Assembly (NCBI RefSeq): GCF_007097365.1
Contig: NZ_VJZR01000002.1
Span: 79,367-143,366 of the forward strand
DNA from: Flavobacterium franklandianum
GTDB taxonomy: Bacteria; Bacteroidota; Bacteroidia; Flavobacteriales; Flavobacteriaceae
Length of the DNA: 64,000 nucleotides
Direction: 5' to 3'
The notes beneath the pieces are model-generated. The model saw nothing but the letters and a program-made list of their open reading frames with translations, had not been told where the DNA came from and made no database searches. Positions 26,207-34,718 of this stretch are shown piece by piece. The position numbers and the translations under genes were made by a program. Position 1 is the stretch's first letter. Each line of letters opens with the position of its first letter.

Positions 26207-27451
26207 TTAATCTTCCGAAATGTGTTTTAGAATAATAGAAGTTGCGCCTTTATTCATTTGCACGAAAGTGCTGCAAATATGTCCTTTTTCGTGTCGGACG
26301 TCGTTGTTTCTGATTAAATTCGAAAAAGCATCGGAAAGCTCATTTTTATTGGCAATAGAAATGCAGCCTCCCATATTTACCAAAGCTGTTGCTTCTGCAA
26401 AATGACTGAAATTGGAGCCAATAACAATCGGCACGCCAAATGTAGCAGGTTCTAAGATATTATGAACGCCAGGATTGCCAAAACCGCCACCAACGTAAGC
26501 AATATCTGCATAACTGTAAATTTTAGTCAGAATTCCGATGGTGTCGATGATGAAAACATCAAAATCTTGTAGAGACGCGATTAATCGCGTCTCTACCTCT
26601 GAAAACAAAACTGTTTTTTTTGAAATAGAATTTTTCAATTCTTGAATTTGTTCATTTTTAATGTTGTGGGGAGCGATGATAAACTTAATTTTCTCGTTAG
26701 TTTGATTGATGTATTCTACTAAAAGGCTTTCGTCTTTTGGCCACGAACTTCCTATTACAATAGTTAACGTATCGTTTTTGAAAGCTTCAATAAAATCCAG
26801 AGAATTGTCTTTTTCTAAAATGGTTGCGACTCTATCAAAACGAGTGTCGCCAGAAACAGCAACATTAGTTTTGCCTAATTGCAATAACAATTTTTTAGAA
26901 CTTTCATTTTGTACAAAAAAGTACGTGAATGTGTCTAGCGCTTTTCTGTAAAATCCGCCATACCATTTGAAGAACATTTGGTTTTTCCTGAAAATTCCCG
27001 AAATCAAATAGGTTGGTGTTTCTAGTTTTCGAAGTTCATTCAAATAATTGGGCCAATATTCATATTTGATGAAAAATGCCATTTCTGGATGAACCAGTTT
27101 TATAAATGCTGTAGCATTTTTTTTGGTGTCCAAAGGCAAATAGACGGTAATATCGGCAACGGTGTTGTTTTTCCGGACTTCATAACCAGAAGGCGAGAAA
27201 AAAGTAATCACGATTTTATGATTAGGAAATTTTTCTTTGATTTTTTCAATCACAGGTAAACCTTGCTCATATTCGCCTAATGAAGCGGCGTGAAACCAAA
27301 TCGTTTTGTCGGTAGGCTTAATTTTGGCTGTCAAAATCTTGAAAACAGGCTTTCGACCGTCGATAAAAAGTTTGATTTTCGGACTGAATTGAGCGATGAT
27401 TTTCAATGAAAAATTCGCAATTTGAACAATTATGTTGTAGAGAAAAAGCAT
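26207..27451 (-). CDS. kdtA: 3-deoxy-D-manno-octulosonic acid (Kdo) transferase
   Basis: A 414-residue inner-membrane glycosyltransferase (WaaA/KdtA, family GT30) that adds Kdo to lipid A precursor. N-terminal membrane helix at 2-22; catalytic Glu region WFHAASLGEYEQGLPV; C-terminal GSNFSHFAEA and GGGFGNPGVHNILEP, where the sugar nucleotide binds. An oddity lies between strands of the second domain: the residues ETRLIASLQDF are encoded by a 28-base perfect palindrome at 26569-26596. The insertion keeps the frame, so the enzyme probably still works. Confidence 0.93.
   Translation of the reverse strand: MLFLYNIIVQIANFSLKIIAQFSPKIKLFIDGRKPVFKILTAKIKPTDKTIWFHAASLGEYEQGLPVIEKIKEKFPNHKIVITFFSPSGYEVRKNNTVADITVYLPLDTKKNATAFIKLVHPEMAFFIKYEYWPNYLNELRKLETPTYLISGIFRKNQMFFKWYGGFYRKALDTFTYFFVQNESSKKLLLQLGKTNVAVSGDTRFDRVATILEKDNSLDFIEAFKNDTLTIVIGSSWPKDESLLVEYINQTNEKIKFIIAPHNIKNEQIQELKNSISKKTVLFSEVETRLIASLQDFDVFIIDTIGILTKIYSYADIAYVGGGFGNPGVHNILEPATFGVPIVIGSNFSHFAEATALVNMGGCISIANKNELSDAFSNLIRNNDVRHEKGHICSTFVQMNKGATSIILKHISED
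26569..26596. repeat. 28-bp perfect palindrome inside kdtA
   Basis: GTAGAGACGCGATT is followed at once by its exact complement, AATCGCGTCTCTAC. The palindrome is more G/C-rich than the gene around it and resembles interspersed palindromic repeats of the GTAGAGACGC type found scattered in many genomes. Here it sits inside a coding region in frame. Confidence 0.85.
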
Positions 27452-27520
27452 ATCAAAAAATTTCTGCGGCTAAAATACGTTTTCTTTTAAATATCTATAA
27501 AATCATTCTCCTAAAATCCC

Positions 27521-27528
27521 TATTTTTG
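27521..27528 (+). promoter_or_regulatory. Putative -7 element of the aminotransferase-galE operon
   Basis: TATTTTTG, an exact TANNTTTG match 66 bases before the ATG at 27595, in the gap divergent from kdtA. No convincing -33 element. Confidence 0.4.
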
Positions 27529-27594
27529 TTCTGAATTTAAAACTTAATGAGCGATGCAGATTTTGTTTTAAGTGAACTTTAAACTAAAGATTAA

Positions 27595-28728
27595 ATGAAA
27601 AAATTGCAAATGGTTGACTTAAAAAGTCAATATGATAAAATAAAAGAAACGGTGAACACTTCAATTCAAGAAGTATTAGATACCAATACCTACATTAATG
27701 GGCCACAAGTCCACAAATTTCAAAAAAACCTTGAAGAATATCTCGATGTTAAGCACGTAATTCCTTGTGCAAACGGTACGGATGCTTTGCAAATAGCGAT
27801 GATGGGACTGGATTTAAAACCAGGCGATGAGGTAATTACAGCTGATTTCACCTTTGCAGCAACTGTTGAAGTGATTGCATTGTTGCAACTCACGCCAGTT
27901 TTGGTAGATGTAGATTTAGTTAATATGAACATTTCTATCGAAGCAATCAAAAAAGCAATTACACCAAAAACAAAAGCTATTGTACCAGTACATTTATTTG
28001 GTCGTGCTGCCAATATGGAAGCGATAATGGCTATCGCCAAAGAATTTAATTTATATGTTATTGAAGACAATGCACAAGCTATTGGAGCCAATTGCAGGTT
28101 TTCGGACGGAACCAAAAAGAAAGCTGGTGTGATTGGAAACGTTGGCTCAACTTCCTTTTTTCCTTCTAAAAATCTAGGTTGTTATGGCGATGGTGGGGCT
28201 ATTTTTACCAATGACGATGCTTTGGCACACAAAATTCGAGGAATCGTAAACCACGGAATGTACGAGCGTTACCATCACGATGTAGTTGGTGTGAATTCAC
28301 GTTTAGACAGTATTCAAGCGGCAGTTTTGAATGCTAAATTACCTTTGTTAGACGAATACAATACAGCACGTCAAAATGCTGCCAGAAAATATACAGCAGC
28401 TTTTGAAGGTCATAAAAACATCATTGCGCCAAGTATTTGCGACATATGCGATTGTCACGTTTTTCATCAATATGTGTTGCGAATTATTGATGCCGATAGA
28501 GATGCTTTGATGCAACATTTGTTGAATAAAGGAATTCCTTGTGCGATTTATTATCCAATTCCATTGCATTCCCAAAAAGCGTATTTGGATGTTCGTTACA
28601 AAGAAGACCATTTTCCAGTAACCAATCAATTGGTGAAAGAAGTAATTGCGTTGCCAATGCACACCGAATTAGATGATGAGCAAATTCAATTTATAACAGA
28701 TAGCATTTTGGAATTTTTAAACAAATAA
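27595..28728 (+). CDS. DegT/DnrJ/EryC1/StrS family aminotransferase
   Basis: A 377-residue PLP-dependent sugar aminotransferase of the type that makes amino sugars for lipopolysaccharide or surface glycans. The PLP lysine is Lys192 in SFFPSKNLGCYGDGG; ADFTFAATVEVI and EDNAQAIGA (the PLP-phosphate and ring contacts) are also seen. It starts an operon: the next gene begins 2 bases after its stop and galE follows that. The keto-sugar substrate is unknown. A WbpE/WlbE-like role is possible from sequence style only. Confidence 0.9.
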   Translation: MKKLQMVDLKSQYDKIKETVNTSIQEVLDTNTYINGPQVHKFQKNLEEYLDVKHVIPCANGTDALQIAMMGLDLKPGDEVITADFTFAATVEVIALLQLTPVLVDVDLVNMNISIEAIKKAITPKTKAIVPVHLFGRAANMEAIMAIAKEFNLYVIEDNAQAIGANCRFSDGTKKKAGVIGNVGSTSFFPSKNLGCYGDGGAIFTNDDALAHKIRGIVNHGMYERYHHDVVGVNSRLDSIQAAVLNAKLPLLDEYNTARQNAARKYTAAFEGHKNIIAPSICDICDCHVFHQYVLRIIDADRDALMQHLLNKGIPCAIYYPIPLHSQKAYLDVRYKEDHFPVTNQLVKEVIALPMHTELDDEQIQFITDSILEFLNK

Positions 28729-28730
28729 CG

Positions 28731-29171
28731 ATGAAATACTTTTTGACAATTTTTGCGGTAGTTTTGTTTCATTTTTCAGGTTCAGCTCAGAATAAATCTA
28801 AAGACGAAATGGATGTTGCTAATCGTGTCGAAACTTTGCGTCAAGCAATGATTGATGCCGATGGTGCTAAATTAAAAGAACTCACTTCGGCTGGTTTAAG
28901 CTATGGACATTCTAATGGTAATGTCCAAAATCAAGCCGTTTTTGTTGAAAAAATCACCAATGGTGAATCTGATTTTGTGACGATTGAGTTTCAAAATCAA
29001 ACCATTGAAATTGTGGGAGATAATGCCATTGTTCGCCACAATTTAGTCGCTCACACCAAAGATGGCGGAATAGATAAAGATATAAAAATTGGGATAATGC
29101 TGGTTTGGCAAAAACAAAAAAACAAATGGTTACTCATTGCCAGACAGGCATATAAATTACCTACAACATAA
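28731..29171 (+). CDS. NTF2-like (DUF4440-type) secreted protein
   Basis: A 146-residue protein with signal peptide MKYFLTIFAVVLFHFSGSAQ and an NTF2/SnoaL-like fold: DVANRVETLRQAMIDADGAKLKEL at the start and LVWQKQKNKWLLIARQAYKL at the end. Such proteins are often small-ligand binders or have unknown catalytic roles. It lies between the aminotransferase and galE with gaps of 2 and 6 bases, so the three genes form one operon; its periplasmic location does not fit the cytoplasmic sugar enzymes and may be unrelated. Confidence 0.82.
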   Translation: MKYFLTIFAVVLFHFSGSAQNKSKDEMDVANRVETLRQAMIDADGAKLKELTSAGLSYGHSNGNVQNQAVFVEKITNGESDFVTIEFQNQTIEIVGDNAIVRHNLVAHTKDGGIDKDIKIGIMLVWQKQKNKWLLIARQAYKLPTT

Positions 29172-29177
29172 AAAAAG

Positions 29178-30194
29178 ATGAAAATACTAGTAACAGGAGG
29201 GTTAGGTTTTATCGGTTCACATACTGTTGTCGAATTGCAAAATCAGGGTTTTGAAGTCGTGATTGTTGATGACCTTTCGAATTCATCGGAAGAAGTTTTA
29301 AAAGGAATTGTTGCTATTACCAATAAAAAACCATTATTCGAAAAGCTGGATTTGCGTGAAAAAGGACAAGTGCAGGATTTTTTCAAAAAGCACCAAGATA
29401 TTTCGGGAGTCATTCATTTTGCAGCTTCGAAAGCGGTAGGAGAAAGTGTTGGAAACCCATTGTTGTATTATGAAAACAACATCAACAGTTTGGTTTACTT
29501 GCTTCAGGAATTGCAGAAATTACCGGAGTCCAACTTCATTTTTAGTTCGTCTTGCACGGTTTACGGTCAAGCCGAAAAAATGCCGATTACCGAAGATGCA
29601 TCTATTCAAACCGCAATGTCACCTTACGGAAATACAAAACAAATAGGAGAAGAAATCATAACGGATACCGCCAAAGTAACTAATATCAATGCGATTTTGT
29701 TGCGTTATTTCAACCCAATTGGAGCGCATTCATCGGCTGAGATTGGTGAATTGCCTTTGGGAGTTCCTCAAAATTTAGTGCCGTTTATCACTCAAACTGG
29801 ATTGGGTTTGCGTGCAGAATTATCTGTTTATGGAGACGATTATCCAACGCCTGACGGAACTTGTATTCGGGATTATATTCACGTAGTCGATTTGGCGAAA
29901 GCCCACGTGATTGCAATGAAACGTTTGTTGGATAAAAAGAATTTGGACAAAGTCGAAATTTTCAATCTGGGAACTGGAACAGGAAGTTCGGTTCTGGAAG
30001 TGATTCACGCATTCGAGAAAGTAAGCGGACAAAAACTACCTTATAAAATCGTGCCTCGCAGAGAAGGTGATGTGATTTCAGCTTATGCTAATACCAATAA
30101 AGCAAATAATGTTCTAGGCTGGAAAGCAGAATCAACATTAGACGAAGCGATAGAAAGTGCCTGGAAATGGGAACAAAAGGTCAGACAGCAGTAA
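29178..30194 (+). CDS. galE: UDP-glucose 4-epimerase
   Basis: A 338-residue extended short-chain dehydrogenase that interconverts UDP-glucose and UDP-galactose (or their N-acetyl forms). The NAD-binding motif is GGLGFIGSH at residues 7-15, the Tyr-x-x-x-Lys pair is Tyr150/Lys154 in SPYGNTK, and the C-terminal motif is DGTCIRDYIHVVDLAKAH. The length is normal for GalE. It is the last gene of the operon with the aminotransferase; a terminator follows at 30221. Confidence 0.95.
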   Translation: MKILVTGGLGFIGSHTVVELQNQGFEVVIVDDLSNSSEEVLKGIVAITNKKPLFEKLDLREKGQVQDFFKKHQDISGVIHFAASKAVGESVGNPLLYYENNINSLVYLLQELQKLPESNFIFSSSCTVYGQAEKMPITEDASIQTAMSPYGNTKQIGEEIITDTAKVTNINAILLRYFNPIGAHSSAEIGELPLGVPQNLVPFITQTGLGLRAELSVYGDDYPTPDGTCIRDYIHVVDLAKAHVIAMKRLLDKKNLDKVEIFNLGTGTGSSVLEVIHAFEKVSGQKLPYKIVPRREGDVISAYANTNKANNVLGWKAESTLDEAIESAWKWEQKVRQQ

Positions 30195-30220
30195 TCAGAT
30201 TACAGATTTTAGTTAACAAG

Positions 30221-30257
30221 AATCCTAAATTACCTTTGTGATAATTTAGGATTTTTT
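30221..30257 (+). terminator. Terminator after galE
   Basis: A perfect 12-base stem, AATCCTAAATTA with its complement, followed by TTTT. Confidence 0.8.
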
Positions 30258-30301
30258 GGTTTGAAGAATTAGTTGTAAATTAGTTACGTAAAACAAAAGT
30301 T

Positions 30302-30496
30302 ATGAATCCTAAAAAAGAAAATCCGAAAATATCCAAAGTAGAAGAGCCCAACGTGGTTTGTGAATTTTCGAAGATTAAATTTAAAGGAATTGATAAAGTT
30401 ACTTTTGATTTCGATGAAGAATTTAAAAATGGATTAACTCCAGAGTAAGCCAAAGCAGAATCCAATAGAAGAATTAGAGAATGGTGGGGAAAATAA
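30302..30496 (+). pseudogene. Small acidic/basic ORF with an in-frame stop near its end
   Basis: The ATG at 30302 opens a 48-codon frame, MNPKKENPKISKVEEP ... EFKNGLTPE, that ends at TAA 30446-30448. In the same frame after the stop the sequence continues as AKAESNRRIREWWGK and ends with TAA at 30494-30496; 'AKAESNRRIREWW' reads as a natural C-terminus of the same protein (helix with an amphipathic Arg pattern). A single change from GAA, CAA or AAA to TAA could explain the interruption. I do not know the family, so the gene may still make a shortened 48-residue product. Confidence 0.5.
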
Positions 30497-30503
30497 TATT
30501 TTT

Positions 30504-30893
30504 TTATTTTTTTAGTATTTGAAGAACAAGTTTATCTGAAGTCAACCCAACTATTTTTCTTTTCTCATAAACGTTCCCATTCCAATTTTTATATTCTAAA
30601 TGGATTATAGAATCGGTAGTCATTTTCCATTTTCCATCAACAATTTCATAAGTTATGGGAGATGTTCCGCACCAGCCAACATTTTGCTTAACTTTAAGAA
30701 TCCCATTTTCTTTCAATTCTATTCCAGAAGATTTTTTTGAAAAATTTCTTTGACTTTTGTATGTTAAGATTTCATTATTATAATTTTCATAAGTCCAAAC
30801 TTTAAGCAATAAATTGTCTTCTTTTCTAATATTAGAAAATGATGTTAAAAACAGAATTGATATAGTTATTAAAATGTATTTAGTTTTTTTCAT
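30504..30893 (-). CDS. Secreted hypothetical protein
   Basis: A 129-residue protein with a signal peptide (MKKTKYILITISILFLTSFS) and no family I recognise with certainty. The body is beta-rich and shows VWTYENYNNEILTYKS, GTSPITYEIVDGKWKMTTDS and a C-terminal KIVGLTSDKLVLQILKK, a pattern like the small lipocalin-like secreted proteins of Bacteroidota. There is one Cys (in VGWCGTSP). Its neighbours offer no functional hint. Confidence 0.65.
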   Translation of the reverse strand: MKKTKYILITISILFLTSFSNIRKEDNLLLKVWTYENYNNEILTYKSQRNFSKKSSGIELKENGILKVKQNVGWCGTSPITYEIVDGKWKMTTDSIIHLEYKNWNGNVYEKRKIVGLTSDKLVLQILKK

Positions 30894-30941
30894 CTTATTA
30901 ATGCTACATCACTTCGTAAATATACAACTTCTAATTCAAAA

Positions 30942-30975
30942 AAAATCCTCGCAAACATAAGTTTACGAGGATTTT
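30942..30975 (-). terminator. Terminator after fabD
   Basis: AAAATCCTCG and CGAGGATTTT pair, with further pairing of CAAAC and GTTT in the loop. On the minus strand a T-run follows. Confidence 0.8.
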
Positions 30976-30984
30976 CAATATAAT

Positions 30985-31021
30985 AGCTGAAATCTAAATT
31001 CTGCCATCTGCAATCTAAATT
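30985..31021. repeat. TCTGCAATCTAAAT oligomer tract after fabD
   Basis: GAAATCTAAATT, CTGCCATCTGCAATCTAAATT: the same oligomer family as at 650-690, placed between the terminator and the stop codon of fabD. Confidence 0.5.
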
Positions 31022-31894
31022 TTAAGCGTTAGCCGTCGCAGCTTCTCTATTAATTTTTCCAATTAATCCAGCCAATACTTTTCCAGGACCCACTTCGGTA
31101 AACAAAGTTGCACCATCGGCAATCATTTGTTGTACGGATTGCGTCCATTTTACAGGAGCTGTCAATTGGATGATTAAGTTTTTTTTGATTTCATCCGGAT
31201 TAGAAACGGCAGAAGCTGTCACGTTTTGATATATTGGGCAAATAGGAGTGGAGAATGTTGTCGCTTTAATAGCTGCGGCCAATTCCTCTCTTGCTGGTTC
31301 CATCATTGGAGAGTGAAAGCCACCACCTACAGGTAAAATTAAAGCTCTTTTTGCTCCTGCAGCTTTCATTGCTTCGCAAGCCTTTTCTACAGCTGAAGTT
31401 TCTCCTGAAATCACTAATTGTCCAGGACAGTTATAATTGGCGGCTACCACAATTCCGTCAATCGAAGCGCAAACTTCTTCCACAACATTATCCGCTAATG
31501 CTAGAACAGCCGCCATTGTCGAAGGTTTTATTTCACATGCTTTTTGCATTGCTAAGGCTCGTTGTGAAACTAATTTTAATCCGTCTTCGAATGATAAAAC
31601 GCCATTGGCAACCAAGGCTGAAAATTCGCCTAAAGAATGTCCCGCCACCATTTCTGGTTTGAAATCTTCCAGAGTTTTAGCCAAAATAACCGAGTGCAAG
31701 AAAATAGCTGGTTGGGTAACTTTGGTTTCCTTTAATTCTTCGGCGGTGCCTTCAAACATAATGTCTGTGATGCGGAAACCTAGAATTTCATTCGCTTTTT
31801 CGAAAAGTGATTTTGCTAATTCGGAGTTTTCATATAAGTCTTTGCCCATTCCTATAAATTGTGCGCCTTGACCAGGAAATACGTATGCTTTCAT
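31022..31894 (-). CDS. fabD: Malonyl-CoA:ACP transacylase
   Basis: A 290-residue enzyme that loads malonyl groups onto acyl carrier protein to start each fatty-acid elongation. FPGQGAQFIGMG at the N-terminus, nucleophile Ser87 in GHSLGEFSAL, and catalytic His in GGGFHSPMM are all present. The length is slightly under the usual 310. It stands alone, with its own terminator. Confidence 0.94.
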   Translation of the reverse strand: MKAYVFPGQGAQFIGMGKDLYENSELAKSLFEKANEILGFRITDIMFEGTAEELKETKVTQPAIFLHSVILAKTLEDFKPEMVAGHSLGEFSALVANGVLSFEDGLKLVSQRALAMQKACEIKPSTMAAVLALADNVVEEVCASIDGIVVAANYNCPGQLVISGETSAVEKACEAMKAAGAKRALILPVGGGFHSPMMEPAREELAAAIKATTFSTPICPIYQNVTASAVSNPDEIKKNLIIQLTAPVKWTQSVQQMIADGATLFTEVGPGKVLAGLIGKINREAATANA

Positions 31895-32120
31895 ATTTTT
31901 TCTGAAATTATTGCAGTATCATTGTGTACTGATGATTAGTAAAAGTTTTTTATTTAATTGTAAAACACACCCTACGATTTTGTATCTAAAGAAAAGAAAA
32001 ATAATTTATGTAAATTTTTTTTCATCAATGTGATTTAATTCTATCAAACAAAAATACTTACTTTGTAACAAACTAAAAAAATAAATGTCTAATTATAGAT
32101 AAAACTAAACAGAAATTAAA

Positions 32121-33749
32121 ATGAGAAAAATTTTCCCCATCGCAATTATCCTATTAATCACGTTATTCTACTTTTATCTAACACTACCAGTATTAAATTA
32201 TGGTTTTGTAGGAGTTACAGCCTTATTTTTAATTATTTCTGCCATATTGTTTTTCTCTTTTTCTAAATTTACTATTAGTTCAGACGGGAAAAGCTACAAA
32301 CCAATAACAGTGTTCTGGAAAATTCCGGCTTTATTAGTAGGTATTTCTATTATATATTCATTTGTACTTCCTTTTTTTACATCGCACCCTGTTTTTAGAA
32401 ATCAAGACTTTAGAAATTTAATTGGGAATGTGGCAAACGGCGAAAAATTGACCAATCATATCGCTCCCATATCTATGAACGAAATTAGAGTTGTAGATGA
32501 AAGTTTAGCGCATTTATTAGGCGAAAAAATATTAGGTTCTCAACCTGCATTGGGTAGTCAGGCACAATTGCAAGAATTTTTTATTCAGAAAGTTGACGGC
32601 AAATTATATTGGATTGCACCTTTAGAGCATTCGGGTTTTTTTAAATGGTTAAATAATAAACAAGGTACAACTGGTTACGTGATGGTGTCGGCAACAAACG
32701 AACGTGACGTAAAATTAGTACAAGAAGTAAATGGAAAACCACTATTTTTAAAATACCAAAGGGAAGCCTATTTTGGTAGTAATTTGCACCGATATTTATA
32801 TTTTAATGGGTATAACACCGTTGGTTTAGCAGATTTTAGTTTTGAAATCGACGACGATGGAGTGCCTTACTGGGTGGTTACAAAATATGCTAAAAAAGTT
32901 GGCTTTTCTGGAAACGATGCCACGGGTGTTGTAATTGTAAATGCGCAAAATGGAGCTATAAAAGAATATAATATTAAGAATACACCACTATGGGTAGATA
33001 GAATTCAGCCGATTTCATTTATTAAAGATCAGTTGAATGACTGGGGCGAATATGTAAAAGGGTATTGGAATTTTTCTAACGAAAATAAACTTCAAATTAC
33101 GGAAGATTTAACCTTAGTTTATGGAAAAGATAATAAATCCTATTGGTACACAGGAATTACTTCGGTAGGAAAAGATGAATCTGCAGTTGGATTTGTTTTA
33201 GTAGATACAAGAACTAAAGAAACTACTTTCTACAAGCAAAGTGGTGCCACAGAATTTGCTGCACAAAGCTCTGCACAAGGGAAAGTGCAAGAAAAAGGTT
33301 TTGTAGCTTCCTTGCCCATTCCGTATAACATTAATAATATTCCAACGTATGTAATGACGTTAAAAGACAATGGTGGATTGGTAAAAATGTACGCTATGGT
33401 TTCAATTTCAGATTACACCATTGTTGGGACAGGAAATACTATGCGTGAGGCTTTAACGGCTTATAAAACTGCGTTTAACTCTTCAGGAAACAAAATAAAT
33501 TCAGGTGAAAAATCCGCACGAAAAGTAGTCGAATCGGTTGTGGTTCGAATTCAGAATGATGTCAAAAACGGGAATAGTTTTTATTATTTTACGGTAAAAG
33601 ATTATCCTAATATTTTTGTAGGGTCGTCTCAAATATCCAATCAATTGCCCATAACAGTGGCTGGCGATAAGGTGAAAATTTCCTTCGATTTAGATAATGA
33701 AGAGATTGTTGATGTTTCTACATTTGAGAACATCAGTATGAAAAAATAA
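32121..33749 (+). CDS. Membrane protein of unknown function
   Basis: A 542-residue protein with three N-terminal membrane helices (about 4-22, 27-45 and 66-87) and a large soluble part of about 450 residues that should be outside the membrane. The soluble part has repeats of a beta-rich pattern: GKLYWIAPLEHSGFFKWLNN, GYVMVSATNERDVKLV, GVPYWVVTKYAKKVGF, SYWYTGITSVGKDESAVGF. The paired 'xYWV/xYWY' and 'GxVxVxxx' signals suggest two or three copies of one domain (around residues 150, 260 and 330). I do not recognise the family. A terminator follows at 33796. Confidence 0.7.
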   Translation: MRKIFPIAIILLITLFYFYLTLPVLNYGFVGVTALFLIISAILFFSFSKFTISSDGKSYKPITVFWKIPALLVGISIIYSFVLPFFTSHPVFRNQDFRNLIGNVANGEKLTNHIAPISMNEIRVVDESLAHLLGEKILGSQPALGSQAQLQEFFIQKVDGKLYWIAPLEHSGFFKWLNNKQGTTGYVMVSATNERDVKLVQEVNGKPLFLKYQREAYFGSNLHRYLYFNGYNTVGLADFSFEIDDDGVPYWVVTKYAKKVGFSGNDATGVVIVNAQNGAIKEYNIKNTPLWVDRIQPISFIKDQLNDWGEYVKGYWNFSNENKLQITEDLTLVYGKDNKSYWYTGITSVGKDESAVGFVLVDTRTKETTFYKQSGATEFAAQSSAQGKVQEKGFVASLPIPYNINNIPTYVMTLKDNGGLVKMYAMVSISDYTIVGTGNTMREALTAYKTAFNSSGNKINSGEKSARKVVESVVVRIQNDVKNGNSFYYFTVKDYPNIFVGSSQISNQLPITVAGDKVKISFDLDNEEIVDVSTFENISMKK

Positions 33750-33795
33750 TGCCTATCCTATTTTTAAAATAGTTCGAAGATGTTTGTCTAAAATA

Positions 33796-33832
33796 AAAAA
33801 GGGAAGCTCAATTGCTGAACTTCCCTTTTTTT
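33796..33832. terminator. Terminator between the membrane protein and pirin genes
   Basis: AAGGGAAG-CTCA and TGA-ACTTCCCTT pair around an ATTGC loop, flanked by A- and T-runs on both sides; usable in both directions. Confidence 0.8.
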
Positions 33833-33892
33833 TATTTAAAATTTACAGTTTAATATTTAAAATTAATTTTTTAACGGAACACTGATTATTAT

Positions 33893-34609
33893 TTATTGTT
33901 CCATTGGAATCTCCATTAACAAAAATTTCGCATCAGTTGTTGCTTTAATGTCTAATGTTTTGAAATCAGTAATTCCCAAACCATCACGAGTTTGCAATTC
34001 CTGACCATCGACAGTTATTGTTCCAGATATTACAAAAACATAAAGACCATTTCCTTCTTTTTTCAATTCGTAAGTTTTAGCAAATTCTGCCTCGAAATCG
34101 GCTAAATGAAACCAAGCATCTTGATGAATCCAAACTCCGGCATCGTCAGGATTTGGAGATAATATCTGAGCAAAATTGTTTTTTTGTTCAGTAATGTCTA
34201 AAGTGATTTGTTGGTAACGAGGTTCCACATTTCTCACTTTTGGGAATACCCAAATTTGGAAAAGTTTGGTGCGTTGATCTGCATTGGGATTGAATTCACT
34301 ATGTTTAATTCCAGTTCCCGCACTCATTACCTGTACATCGCCCGTTTTTATGGTCGATTCAGTTCCCATACTATCTTTGTGTGCCAAATCACCTTCCAAG
34401 GGAATGGTAATAATTTCCATATTGTCGTGTGGATGTGTTCCAAAACCCATTCCGGCAGCCACGGTATCGTCGTTTAAAACGCGCAACATTCCAAATTGAA
34501 TTCTATCTGGATTGTACCAACTGGCAAAACTAAAACTATGATAAGCGTTAAGCCATCCGTGATCTGCGTGTCCTCTTGTATCTGCTTTGTGTAAAAGGGT
34601 AGATGTCAT
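33893..34609 (-). CDS. Pirin family protein
   Basis: A 238-residue bicupin. Metal-binding residues of the N-terminal cupin are in GFGTHPHDNMEIITI and SAGTGIKHSEFNPN, as in quercetinase-type pirins such as YhhW. The ATG at 34609 (MTSTLLHKADTRGHADHGWL) is chosen because the pirin core begins there; an upstream frame start adds 11 non-conserved residues. A role as a quercetin-like dioxygenase or redox-responsive regulator is inferred only from the family. Confidence 0.88.
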   Translation of the reverse strand: MTSTLLHKADTRGHADHGWLNAYHSFSFASWYNPDRIQFGMLRVLNDDTVAAGMGFGTHPHDNMEIITIPLEGDLAHKDSMGTESTIKTGDVQVMSAGTGIKHSEFNPNADQRTKLFQIWVFPKVRNVEPRYQQITLDITEQKNNFAQILSPNPDDAGVWIHQDAWFHLADFEAEFAKTYELKKEGNGLYVFVISGTITVDGQELQTRDGLGITDFKTLDIKATTDAKFLLMEIPMEQ

Positions 34610-34718
34610 AATAAATAAATTTAGTTGTTTTTTGTTATACAAATTTACGCTGGAAGTAAGAAAAGGTACTTAATGTAGATTAAGAAATTATTTTAGCAAC
34701 ATTATTAAAAAAAACAAA

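Noticed and set aside
27720..28115. 131-codon open frame on the minus strand
   Set aside because: Shadow of the DegT-type aminotransferase.
31437..31871. 144-codon open frame on the plus strand
   Set aside because: Opposite strand of fabD; the frame mirrors its codon bias and shows no domain.
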